Assembly (NCBI GenBank): GCA_027923505.1
Contig: BROI01000017.1
Span: 372,001 to 436,000, forward strand
Direction of reading: 5' to 3'
DNA from: Mayamaea pseudoterrestris
Taxonomy: Eukaryota > Bacillariophyta > Bacillariophyceae > Sellaphorales > Sellaphoraceae
Length of the DNA: 64,000 bases
Shown: positions 50,201 to 59,411 of the stretch, piece by piece
Numbering within the stretch: position 1 is the stretch's first letter
How the letters are laid out: every line of letters begins with the position of its first letter
The notes under the pieces: model-generated
Told to the model about the DNA's origin: nothing
What the model saw: only the letters and a program-made list of their open reading frames with translations
Database searches by the model: none
Made by a program: the position numbers and the translations under genes

Positions 50201-50492
50201 GTTTTGGCCGATTGCTCAAATCCTCCATCGTCACCATTGGAGTCGATTGATTACCCCAATTGATTTGCTTGTCCCCAAAATCAATGGTCAATCCGAGCGC
50301 CGTTAAGACGTCTCGCCCCAGCAGCATGTCATACCTTATATCCTGCTGGAAGACTCGCACTGGAAAGGCGCCGATCCTTTTTGAAGTACTAAACTCGGGA
50401 AGGAACGACTCGGCAAAATCAATCTTGGTAGAGCTCTCCAATTTGCCAACTGCAGTCTGTGATACTAAACGTGGCGCTTTGCACTGAGGCAA
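47223..50492 (-). CDS. Ty3/gypsy pol polyprotein
   Basis: Long pol frame with the end of a retropepsin (YDMLLGRDVLTALGLTIDFG; the DSGAS active-site motif lies just upstream near 50540), reverse transcriptase (FVSDFRALNKVI, FFTKLDISMQYY, KYLDDVGCF), RNase H (VIKTDASDYQLGAVI), an HHCC integrase finger (HAGMTRLTTSIK, CDTCQRNKGG) and the DDE integrase core (YEVHVDLIGPW, RLVADQGSEFKG, SICERCH). Retroelement fossil; the protein is probably made as a gag-pol product, as known in the family. Confidence 0.92.
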   Translation of the reverse strand: MPQCKAPRLVSQTAVGKLESSTKIDFAESFLPEFSTSKRIGAFPVRVFQQDIRYDMLLGRDVLTALGLTIDFGDKQINWGNQSTPMVTMEDLSNRPKQIRDSLIERFVLFSDTEPDLHTSEEILSAKYNKVSTDEVADQSTHLNEEQRTDLKRLLRRFPALFSGKLGKYPNELVHIDIDPQAKPVHKRHYPVPRVHEQTFKEELDRLVELGVLEPCGRSEWAAPTFIIPKKDKTVRFVSDFRALNKVIKRRTFPMPRIHELLARRSGYKFFTKLDISMQYYTFQLDKESSRALYDCNAVRFISLLALANGGRQSSPDIAQEVMEKVLQGLRDVEKYLDDVGCFSDTWKEHLTLLEAVLKRLEDSGFTINPSKCEWGVKETDWLGYWLTPTGLKPWPKKVQAIVDMKPPTNLKQLRSFLGLVTYYRTMWPRRSHMLAPLTNLVGKKSFQWGAPQQKAFEEMKAVAASDVLLRYPDHNKPFVIKTDASDYQLGAVILQDGVPVAYFSRKLNSAQVNYTTIEKELLSIVETLKTFRSMLLGARLQIHTDHKNLTHELTAFQTQRVLRWRLYLEEFGPEFLYLKGELNTVADALSRVPTARETSLVGESPVDVLKQQQDARQKEAQEAAVPMRHTHHDDNLHGVNDGHHDGGVLAHSIESTTNDHGERQIEELSIANEGYCLLRDEPELAECLLLHPEFDEQGRYPLSYSTIAEYQQEDATLMAAVQNQDATTIQYKQLGDVQIVVFQADERWRICIPSAILDRLILWYHLSMAHAGMTRLTTSIKQHFYHPKLKQRVEHLVGACDTCQRNKGGSRQYGELPARDVRVAPWYEVHVDLIGPWKVSVNGIDCYFRALTMIDPVTNLVEIVRYQDKSAYHIGRLFEDNWLSRYPRPMRLVADQGSEFKGAFGTILEHNGIEWHAASPKTPTANSICERCHLVIGNVLRTLVHAHPPEDLMEADDIIDQCLATAMHATRVVSSGALDNLSPGAVVFQRDMFLDIPLVADILAISVKREAIVNERLLQANRSRLTHDFKVDEQILKKVYDPNKLEERWIGPYSIEQVHVNGTVTIRLSPMVTDRVNIRRIKPYRQDA

Positions 50493-50708
50493 TCCATGTG
50501 CCGCTCTTTGGCTAATCCAACTTGTCGAGGCTCCTGAGTCGCAAAGGGCGGTAAGCGTGCGTTTGCAACGACTGCCATTAGCTTTACCAACGACAATAAG
50601 TACAACAGGAATGTAATCCGTAACTTTGTCGCTAGTAGCTTGATTAACTTCGTCCGCTACAAGAGCGTCTTCCGTCGCACTGGCTGCCGCTGAGACCGCC
50701 GCCGTATC

Positions 50709-51806
50709 TCATTCTTCAAAGACCGCTCCAATTGCTTGATCCCAATCAACCTCCGACTCGCTGTCTTGCACTTGCGCTGGCGCTGGTTCCTCTGCTGTAA
50801 CATCCACTATCATGTGCTGGTCTCCGTCAGACTCTTGAGCAGCTCCGCCTCCATTGTTGCCGCCTCCATTGTTGTTTTTCTTTTTCAATTTCGACTTGTC
50901 GAGTTTGAAACCCGGCTTGTAGCGCGGGCCCTTGGGGTTGCCGAAACACTGCTCCCAAGTGTGGCCGCCATGGTATTTGCACACGTTGGCATCGTTGTTT
51001 GCTTTATGCTTTTTCTTTTGGTTACCGTTCCCATGGTCGTTGCCTTGGCCGCCATTGCCACCGTTGCGACGAGAGCGTTTACCGCTCCGACGGCTGCCGC
51101 CATTGTCGTTCGAGTCGACTGGAGTCCTGTTGCTTGCCTTTAAGTTGATCATGTTATCCAACCATCTTGCAAACTGAATCAAAGAGAGGTCAGCCAAACG
51201 ACTCGTTAAAGATTGTTCCTCGAACTTGCCTTGCAGCCAAGTAGGGACCATCGCGAGCAGGAGATCTTTGATGTCCTCGTCCGTATACTGGACCGCCGTT
51301 GGGTAAACCGCCTCGTCTTCTTGCGGCATATAAGCCATCAACTTGAACATGTTGCGCAGTAGACTGATCGATTGAGTAACCGTGTATCCATCTGGCAACT
51401 TGAGGTTCTTGAGGTACTCTTTTTGTCGACGCAAATCGTCGTCGACGACCATGAGCTCAGAAAGAAAAGCCTTGAGCGACTGGTTCCACGCTGCGATGGT
51501 ATCGTCTGGTAGAACTGATTGATCCCAAGTATCACGAGGCGCTCCAAGGAGACAGAGTCGAAAGGATTCCTTGCGAACCCGCATACGATGAGCCGCTGCT
51601 CCATCGAAGGCGAGTTGCTCCATCGCTCCAATTACCTCCCCGATGACACGAAGGACGGTCACGACGTCTTCATCACTAGCAATCTGTATCTTGCGCTTGT
51701 GCTTGGATCCATCTTGCTTGGTGAACGTGAGATCTTGTTTCGGTAGCGACTCAAACTTGACGCGAGGCACCAAAGGGATCTTGACGTCGACTCCTCTAAT
51801 CAACAT
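50709..51806 (-). CDS. Ty3/gypsy gag protein
   Basis: 365-residue frame starting just inside the 5' LTR. Helical capsid-like N-terminal two thirds, a Lys/Arg/Asn-rich segment, then a zinc-knuckle-like CKYHGGHTWEQCFGNPKGP and an acidic end. This gag layout is common in stramenopile retroelements. Confidence 0.85.
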   Translation of the reverse strand: MLIRGVDVKIPLVPRVKFESLPKQDLTFTKQDGSKHKRKIQIASDEDVVTVLRVIGEVIGAMEQLAFDGAAAHRMRVRKESFRLCLLGAPRDTWDQSVLPDDTIAAWNQSLKAFLSELMVVDDDLRRQKEYLKNLKLPDGYTVTQSISLLRNMFKLMAYMPQEDEAVYPTAVQYTDEDIKDLLLAMVPTWLQGKFEEQSLTSRLADLSLIQFARWLDNMINLKASNRTPVDSNDNGGSRRSGKRSRRNGGNGGQGNDHGNGNQKKKHKANNDANVCKYHGGHTWEQCFGNPKGPRYKPGFKLDKSKLKKKNNNGGGNNGGGAAQESDGDQHMIVDVTAEEPAPAQVQDSESEVDWDQAIGAVFEE

Positions 51807-51855
51807 GTTGTTTGTTTCCGTTTTCGATAGACAGTTGTCTATTTTGAATTCAAAG

Positions 51856-52081
51856 TGAAGTACCTATCGTAGGATGATATGTAAATGGAAATTATGATGG
51901 TATTTTAAAAGACTGCAATTGAAGATTGCCTCCATGGCGAGCCATCGCTTTAAAAGAGCGAGGATCGCAGATGTCGCAACAGGATCACCCATCTTCGCTA
52001 ATACCCGACGGGCGTGTCCGTTGACTGTCCGGCTCGCCGTTGAGGACGGGCCGGTGCATGTGAATCGTGTCAGATAGCACA
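51856..52081 (-). repeat. 5' LTR of the Ty3/gypsy element
   Basis: 226 bp, about 99% identical to the two copies at 46626-47077. Element orientation is minus, so this is the 5' end. Confidence 0.93.
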
Positions 52082-52431
52082 GACGCACTCTCGAAAAAGT
52101 TCCAGTCGTGCTCTGTATCAATGTGAGCGTATCATTATTGACGTGGTATGCGGAGTAATTAGTAGCTAAACTGACGTTTCTTGGCGTGACTTCTCTTCCA
52201 GACGCCGATATCGCGCAAGCACACGCAGTTGCGAGAGGGGTGTTGCAATGAGCATGCAGATTTATTCGAGGAGATATTGGCGGAGTATGATGTGCAACCG
52301 TGACTATCAGGTATCTCTAGCTTGACGACTACTGGAGTACCGGTACTGCATTGACATGAAAAAAGTAACAGACCGGGCTATCGGGCTGCCTGCGGGCTAC
52401 CTGTGCTGGCTACCTGTGCATCGACTTCAAA
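52082..52431 (-). other. Intergenic flank of the LTR element
   Basis: Between the 5' LTR and the stop of the receptor-like gene. Contains a GTACCGGTAC palindrome (TACCGGTA at 52338). No gene seen. Confidence 0.55.
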
Positions 52432-53928
52432 TTAGTCGAGACATACTTTGGCCTTGCCAATCTTCCATGTCCGCGAGTCTTCGCCATGTGGCATTCTCAT
52501 TTGTTCCGTCAAAGACTTGTCGCTTGGCGCCGAAAGGTGGCTCAAGCTGTGGTAGGTGGATGAATGTGCCGTCACAAGCCAGGCAAAAAGCATAATGGAG
52601 CTCGATTGCATGAGTGCAGTTCCAATGGAAATGGTTGGATGCCGGACGTGGTATGGCATAAATATATTGACTCCCATGGTCAAAAGTGGGAGAGACTGAA
52701 ACCATATAAAGCCCAAGATTCCCAATTTTTTGTAGAAGGCCCGCAGCTGCTTGGCCTTGCACCGTATTCTTGTTTGAATTGTTGTTAAAGCAAAGAGAAA
52801 CCCCAAGATAACTCGCATTCCCATGAGAGTCCTGCCCGGCCAATGTTCAAACTGATGGTAACTATTGAAATCTTCGTTAAACGTTCTTCCAAGCTGCGCC
52901 AGTACAATGTGAGCAACCGTGATGAAGATCGCGAGCAATCCGGCTGCATTAAAGTGCCGCAGATTCGCCATGGGGCGACCCATTTCGCGCAGCAGCCGTT
53001 GAAAGTGATTGGCAGTGGCAGCGTTCACTGCAATGACATCACTCGGCAGCGTCCACCCCGATGCAATGCTCAGCAGCAAAATGACAAGCATCGAGTCGCA
53101 AATAGCTTCGGCATGCGCCGACATGGCATCAATAAAGTACGAGCCGACGCCATTGGCCTTGTATATTTGAAGATGCATGATTTCAAAAAAGCTGCTGCAG
53201 GCATCCAGTCCAGCGGATGCCGCCACCCACAAGACGGCCGCGTGAATCGACTGATTCTTGCCAGCCGTGGCCGACAGGACGATGAGAAACAGCAGCAAGG
53301 CTGCGACGCCGCCAGAAACGAGCAAACAAACCGTATGTAGTGTTGTCATGTCATGTTCGTCGGCCGAAAGATGGCTCAAGTCTTGTCCGGAGCTACTCAA
53401 GTGATTGAATAAAAGCAAATCGTAGTGCATGAGTGGTACTTTATTGTCTTGAAAGTATTCCTCGAGTGAGCAGTCGTCCAAGACAAAGTACCAGTAGTGC
53501 GATCGCGGTTTGGCGCCGTCGTCTGGCGAATTGAACAGCATGACATTGACAGTCGCCTTGTACTTGTCGTCCTCCAAATCCTTGACAAAGCTAACATTCT
53601 GCGTAATCTTTGCATGCTTGATGCGATCCATGCAGGTGGTGGCTTGCAAATACGCTGGCCATTCCACGTCGCGATACAAGCGAAACTTGAGGTGCGACTC
53701 GTCCTCGTACATGCCGTGCGATACAAGGTGTAGCTTGACCCGACCACCCGATGGCATGACGGAAAATGTGGATAAGACATACTCGGACTTCAGACCCGAC
53801 AAACGAAAGTCGCCTGATATCGCCTTGCTTTCAGCTAATTGTATTTGTAAAAGTAAGAGAAGCAGAAGATACAGTGCGCATCCGCGCCGCCGAAGCATTG
53901 CAAATTGATTTGCCGCATCATTTCGCAT
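52432..53928 (-). CDS. GPR180/TMEM145-like seven-helix membrane protein (GOST family)
   Basis: 498 residues from the ATG at 53928; the longer frame starts at a TTG and is not used. Signal peptide (CALYLLLLLLLQIQLAESKA), then a lumenal beta-rich domain of about 170 residues ending in SHYWYFVLDDCS, the mark of the GPR180/TMEM145 (intimal-thickness-receptor) family. Seven hydrophobic helices follow, among them LHTVCLLVSGGVAALLLFL, AAVLWVAASAGLDACSSFFE, ILLLSIASGWTLP (the family's S-G-W motif), FNAAGLLAIFITVAHIVLAQ, LGILGFIWFQSLPLLTMGV. The proteins act in the Golgi or endosomes or at the plasma membrane; roles are poorly known. Single exon, tail of about 45 residues in the cytosol. Confidence 0.8.
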   Translation of the reverse strand: MRNDAANQFAMLRRRGCALYLLLLLLLQIQLAESKAISGDFRLSGLKSEYVLSTFSVMPSGGRVKLHLVSHGMYEDESHLKFRLYRDVEWPAYLQATTCMDRIKHAKITQNVSFVKDLEDDKYKATVNVMLFNSPDDGAKPRSHYWYFVLDDCSLEEYFQDNKVPLMHYDLLLFNHLSSSGQDLSHLSADEHDMTTLHTVCLLVSGGVAALLLFLIVLSATAGKNQSIHAAVLWVAASAGLDACSSFFEIMHLQIYKANGVGSYFIDAMSAHAEAICDSMLVILLLSIASGWTLPSDVIAVNAATANHFQRLLREMGRPMANLRHFNAAGLLAIFITVAHIVLAQLGRTFNEDFNSYHQFEHWPGRTLMGMRVILGFLFALTTIQTRIRCKAKQLRAFYKKLGILGFIWFQSLPLLTMGVNIFMPYHVRHPTISIGTALMQSSSIMLFAWLVTAHSSTYHSLSHLSAPSDKSLTEQMRMPHGEDSRTWKIGKAKVCLD

Positions 53929-54200
53929 GACGACTTTTTCGCTACCTGATAAGAAAGACAACCAAAATGGGTCGCTTTGGATATATGTTTCTATGAATTG
54001 CAGCAGGAACAGGGTTGAAGAAGATGCAAAGGCTCGTCATGGTCGAACGCGCCACCGCGAGTTTCAGTCGTGTCCCTTTGCGACACAGACTACCTCGAGC
54101 AACGTGTGTGTGCTTTCGCATTCAAGTACCTACGGTAGTAGAATAGAATGTGCGCCTTGCCATGCAAAAACAATTGGTTATTATAAAATAGGCTAGTTTG

Positions 54201-56332
54201 CTATATACTACTGCCATCTGATACATCGCCTCGCGTCGGAGTGCTTGGATTTGATGCATCTGCAGTGCGCGGGGTGTCAGTGCTGCCGCCGTTACTTTCG
54301 GCGTCCTGGTCGTCCTTGGATGGCGTTTCAATCATTGATGGAATCCAGTCTTGTCGAGGCTGATCCTTTGATGACGTTGCTTTTGTGACGCGCCTCGTGG
54401 CGGCCTTGCTAAGTTGGCGGCGTCGGAGGCGGTAAATGAGGTAGAGTGCGACGAGGAACAATATCCCGACAACGCCCCAAACAATGCCGATGACTGGATT
54501 CGTTTTCGATTTTTCCGACGACGAAATATCTTCGGTTATTGAAAGTGGTCCGGTTGAGTTAAAGAGACTGGTCGTGTTCATCGGATACGTATTCGATGCC
54601 GTTTGTCGCTCCAACGTGGATACGCCGCAGTTTGATTTTTGTATTCCATCCTCAATGTACATGCTGACGACGGCGTAATCCAACGAACCAGTCATTTGAT
54701 CACAAACCTCAATGACGAGGGTATCATAGCCCGAGAAATTGGGGTAAAAGTAGGATTGTCCCTTGGCTAGCGCCGCGACAAAGTTTGACAGCTCCAAGTC
54801 GCCCGTGCTTTCGGCAATGACCACTCGGTCCTTGTAGGCGCTTGGCGTGTCAACATTGTATCCCTTGGCTCGGTTGTAATGCATGTACAAGTTACCTGCT
54901 CGCATCAAAACGACATCGTTTGTTTGCATTTCAGAGTCTCCATAATCGACAAAGCTCACAAGGTTGCCAACAATTGGTCCATTCTCTGGATACACCTCCT
55001 CGGCGCGGTCGGTGAACCATCCTGATACCCAGTGTTTGTGTGCGTTAAAGGCCTTGATCGGATATCCAAATTCACTGAAAAATCATAAACAGGTGGCGTG
55101 TTAGCTATTGTTCCGGCAAAAATATGAAGTCATATATGAATTGCTCGCGTGACTTACTTGATTGCGTATCCCTGTAAAATCAAGTTGGGTCAATGCAATT
55201 TTTAGTGTGAGCTGGCTCTGCAGTTTAATGTGTAAAAACACAACTCAAGAGGTACGAACCATGTATCCGGACTCATCAGCGTATTCATTGCCTGCGTAAC
55301 CCGAGTGTCGAAAGCCCAAGCTATGACCAAGCTCATGCATGACGACGCTGAGCTTGGTACATCGTGACTGCTGGTAGTAGCTGTACTGTTGGATAGATAA
55401 GTGCGCAAAGCAGGTTGTTAGCGTTAATAGACAGAGCCTTATACGGAAGACGACTCATCGCGACTTACTGGCTCGAACAAATTTGTAAAGGCAGTCCATG
55501 AATCTTTTCCATTCAGCAAACTGTCGTTGGGTAGGCAAAAGATGAAATGCTCGGCAACCTCGCTCAAGTCCATTCCCAACGCTGCTCGAGTCGCAGCAAG
55601 TATTTCCGATGTTAGGTCGCGTTGAATCTCCTTACCAGAGACAGTTTCGTTCAACTGCACTTGTATAATGCCATTCGAAATGCCATTTCCTACTGCTTGA
55701 ATCAACTGTAGTTGCCCGTGCGAAACTGCTTCATACTGCTCCACAACAGTCACTGACGGCTGCGACAAGGTTGAGGCATCCCAGTTGGTCCCAAAAATGG
55801 CGCGACCAATCTCTTCGGTTGTTTCGTTTGGTTCCTCTCCCGAGGACGACGTGACGCGAACCGTCAAGACACGCTTCGTGCCAACAGTGTAATCCTTGTG
55901 CGACTGGAGCTTGCGCCTCCTAGAATCAGGTTTTAACAAGACGTCTTGTGGAACGACGAGCAATCTGCCTTCTTGATACTTGCTAGGAACGCAAAAGTTG
56001 GCTGCTCCTGACTGAATTAACGCCTCATACTGGTTTAGTGTAGGTTGCGAAAGGGATATCGAAAGCGAGTCTCGAAAGCCCAGTGGATTGTCATAGTGGC
56101 AGGCATATTGGGCGCCGTCGGCGCCTTCCGTGCCAGGTACGTCAAAGATGGCTTCCACTTCAGTAATGTGACAGGCGATGCAATCGTCGTCCTCATTCTG
56201 AATTTGATTTGTGCCTCGTAGGCTGATTGTGCTTGACATTGTCATATTTGAAAGGTTGGAGGGTGCAGGTTGCAGTGGCACTCGTCTAACAAGCTTCAAT
56301 GATGACGGTAGTAGAACCGTAGATAACAACAA
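54201..56332 (-). CDS. M11 gametolysin-like zinc metalloprotease with C-terminal membrane anchor
   Basis: Exons on the minus strand: about 56332-55469 (5' end not settled), 55385-55260, 55171-55158 (14 nt) and 55074-54201. Joints give phase-consistent reading: FEP-YSYYQQSRCTKLS, SGYM-GYAIN-EFGYPIKAFNAHKHW. Exon 2 carries the metzincin site VVMHELGHSLGFRHSG (HExxHxxGxxH), and the downstream GYM supplies the Met-turn-like residue. N-terminal: a hydrophobic leader (REILLLSTVLLPSSL) without an in-frame ATG, so an upstream exon likely supplies the start; then a prodomain with a Cys-containing segment (AANFCVPSKYQEG). C-terminal: Ser/Thr stalk, one transmembrane helix (GIVWGVVGILFLVALYLIY) and a basic tail. 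Known M11 members digest cell-wall or matrix proteins. The ectoprotease call is firm, the substrate unknown. Confidence 0.82.
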
Positions 56333-57284
56333 AATCTCGCGACAACCAAAGTCTTGGATCTTGGTCGAAAGTGAGTTTGTTTCGGAGGACTTTCATCGCT
56401 TTCCATGAGCTCCTCATCCGTAAGCCATTTTTTGTCGAAGACTCCGGTGGGTCATGCTCGTTGCGAGGTTGGAACGACCGAAATTGACATCGCAACGGAA
56501 TAGTTGTGACTATTTTGTCCTCATACTCGGCTATAGTGTACACATTTTTTGGCATTCAGTCCAGCTGACTGGCGCGCCCACTCGCCGATTGAATTTTCGG
56601 AACGACCGCAAGCGACACCACGTTTGACAAGTTTGAGATACTATTATAGACCTCTCCAACTGCCAGCTGCAATTACACAAGCTAGTAACTGTCAGGAGAT
56701 GAAAGAGAGTGCACTATCGTGACATCCTCTGCGAAACTGCCGTGGCAAAACTGACGTTGAAGCACCGCGCAAGGTAGTGCCACTGCAAGTTGGGCGTGCC
56801 GCTATAACGAAGGGTCAAATTCATGTTTACCTCGTTATTTATTGCTCGTGGGGGAGCAGAATCGTTGGTTCCGCTACCTTAGATTCGCTGAAGCTTGGAT
56901 AGCTTTAGATCATGATTCGACAGCAGACGCACGATTCGTTTGTATTATTGCCCTACTACTGCCCTCTGACATTTCAGTCATTCGACGCAAAACTCCGGCC
57001 ATGCGCAAGGAACAATTGAACCACGACAAGGGCAGAGCCTCGCATCCCCCATTACTTCCACTCTTACATCTTGATACTACAGCATTATCGACTCCCTTTA
57101 AGAGAAAGGTGAGGCTAGAGCAAGAATTGCTGCTTACCGAATTGTTGCTCCTCCCGATTGTGACGAACGTCTCGAGTCTCGAAGCTCAGAAATTGCTCTA
57201 CATTCCCCAGCAGATCTTTTCTAGAAATCGATCAACAAGAACGTCATCTCGAACCAACTAAGTACTTGGTAGAAAGGTATAATC
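56333..57284. other. Long divergent intergenic region, M11 protease / ammonium transporter
   Basis: 952 bp shared upstream region. It probably hides the first exon of the M11 gene (minus strand) and the promoter and 5' UTR of the AMT gene. A plus-strand frame at 56842-57261 has no recognisable content. Confidence 0.5.
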
Positions 57285-59230
57285 ATGTCATCGGAACAAG
57301 CACGCAACGCTGGGTCGGCACTCTTTCGTCAATGCTATGAAACAGCCGCAACTTCATCCAGCAACATTAGCTCCACCTCTATCGACGATGTCATGCTTTG
57401 CGTCGTTAATGGCTTGGAGGCGCAGCAGGCGGAATATGTCAAGGATACACACCAATGGATGTTTGTCATTTGTGGAGCGCTCGTCTTGCTCATGCAGGTA
57501 CGTAAGGTGTACGGAGAGTAAAGAAGCCTTGCGCCTATTGGTTGCAAAACAAACAGCTTTGACTCACTCATTCTTTCAACTCTTTTACTCACAATAGGCT
57601 GGATTTGCAATGCTTTGCGCCGGTTGTGTAAGGCGCAAGAACGTTTCCAATACTCTCCTCAAGAATTTGTTGGATGCGTGCGCCGCTGGCGTCTCCTTCT
57701 TTTCGATTGGCTTTGCCTTTGCGTTTGGAGGTGACGATCCGGAGAATGGATTCACATTTGTTGGCACGCAAAACTTTTTCATGATGGGTGACATTGACTA
57801 CGGATTCTGGTTCTACGAGTTTGCCTTCTCCGCCGCCTGTGTCACAATCATTGCCGGCACCTTGGCCGAGCGCTCGCGCATGAGCGCATACGTTGCATAC
57901 AGTCTCTTCATGACTGCCTTTGTTTATCCAATTGTGGCGCACAGTATTTGGAGTGCGAATGGCTTTCTTTCGGCATTTGCTGGAAATCCATTGTTGGGCA
58001 TTGGCTGCATTGACTTTGCGGGCAGTGGCTGCGTGCACTTGACAGGAGGGACGACTGCAATGATTGCAACACTAATCCTAGGTGCCAGGCGTGGCCGCTT
58101 TACCAACAGCAAGGGAGAGCCGCTGGATCGACCGCGCGACATTGCCGGGCACTCTATTTCCTTGCAAACGCTTGGCACCCTCCTTCTCTGGTTCTCATGG
58201 TGTGTACTGTTGATGTTTGACCCTGTCATCTCTCGTGCAACAATCATATCTCACAAAAGTATTCGAATAACAGGTATGGATTCAATAGTGGCTCAGCGTT
58301 GCTCCTCAACATTCCAAACAAGGGTGAAGTGGCGACCATCGTGGCTGTCAACACGTCCTTGGCAGCGGCCGCTGGTTCCGTGTCGTCTCTGCTCACAAAC
58401 TACTACATTGGAGTTACTTTCTATGGCGAAACTCGCATCGACGTTGCCAAAACACTCAATGGATGCCTTGCTGGATTGGTGGCGGTGACGAGTGCGTGCG
58501 GTACGATTGAGCCTTGGTGTGCACTCATGATTGGCATGATTGCCGGGTGGATCTACTTGGGGGCGTCGGAGCTTCTTGTTCGCCTTCGTATTGACGACGC
58601 TGTGGATGGTATACCTATACACATGTTTTGTGGAGCTTGGGGACTCATTGCCACTGGGCTATTCTCCTCCCCGAACAAGTTGGAGCTCGCGTTTGGTACT
58701 GATTTGCATCCAGGACTCTTCTATTCGATCGGCGCGTTGGAATTTAGTGCCAACTTGTTGGCATGCCAGGTCGCTGGGATGTTTTTCATCGTTGGATGGA
58801 CGACTGCGCTTATGCTACCGGTACGTCTCATCAGTAACTGTGGCTACTTGAGGTTGCTGGGACAATGTGAGCTCACGTTTAATCATGTCGACAGTTTTTC
58901 TTGCTGTTGAACCATTTCGACTGGCTCAGAGTTGCCACTATGGAGGAGCTTGCAGGTCTTGACGCCGCATATGCGCATGCCACTCAGGAAGATCACGAAG
59001 AGCTGAAAGAAAAAATGTAAGTCACGACGAGGGGCGACCCTTATGCGATAACAATGGCACTTCGCTCACGATTTGGCACTTTGTCTAGTTTGAAAGAATT
59101 TAGAACGCACATCGACGAGAGAACTGCCATGGAGAGGAATTCTATCGTCAGCGGCACCAAAAGCCATGCAAGTCGCGGCTATATGCGATCAGAATCGGTT
59201 GCCAGATCCGTCGCGTCGGAAGAGGAGTAG
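57285..59230 (+). CDS. AMT1: Ammonium transporter (AMT/Mep/Rh family)
   Basis: Ammonium uptake at the plasma membrane. Exons 57285-57497, 57598-58199, 58274-58820, 58895-59016 and 59089-59230; GT-AG introns of 100, 74, 74 and 72 bp; 541 residues. AMT landmarks: MQAGFAMLCAGCVRRKN, NTLLKNLLDACAAGVSFFSI, DYGFWFYEFAFSAACVTI, GTLAERSRMSAYVAYS, DFAGSGCVHLTGGTTAMIAT (the conserved pore-lining His context), RDIAGHSISLQTLGTLLLWF, WYGFNSGSA, DDAVDGIPIHMFCGAWGLIA (second pore His). Eleven helices are expected. The C-terminal tail (about 70 residues, exons 4-5) carries the LDAAYAHATQEDHEELKEKI coil and Ser/Arg-rich end, which may be a phosphoregulated tail as in plant AMTs. It is divergent from the M11 protease gene. 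Confidence 0.92.
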
Positions 59231-59411
59231 TAGACGTCTCGTGCTGGTGCGGGGTAGACTATCGTGGGTCAATTTTTGGGCAGGTTTTGTAACGTTTTGA
59301 AGATTTTGTATTTACAGCTGTAACCTAATGTAGGATATTACTGTAAATCACTTTAAATTTTGTATAACGTATATATCCCCACAACCCATTAGGAGGTAAT
59401 TTGCATGGAAG

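Larger units (their letters stand above)
46626..52081 (-). mobile_element. Ty3/gypsy LTR retrotransposon with an extra tandem LTR, looks nearly whole
   Basis: Element on the minus strand: 5' LTR 51856-52081, gag, pol (protease, RT, RNase H, integrase) and 3' LTR 46852-47077, plus one more LTR copy at 46626-46851 joined end to end to the 3' LTR. A purine-rich tract abuts the 3' LTR on the inside (near 47078-47087). The RT-RNase H-integrase order places it in Ty3/gypsy. The 3' LTR and the extra copy are identical; the 5' LTR differs at about 1% of positions, so the insertion is recent. Gag and pol frames are long and open; no obvious break was noticed. No clear short target duplication is seen at the outer ends. 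Confidence 0.92.

Noticed and set aside
52432-53961. Longer start of the GOST-family protein at 53961
   Set aside because: The first codon is TTG; the ATG at 53928 directly precedes the signal peptide.
56842-57261. 139-codon plus-strand ORF before the ammonium transporter
   Set aside because: No recognisable domain, no signal peptide, composition like UTR; more likely the 5' region of the AMT gene.
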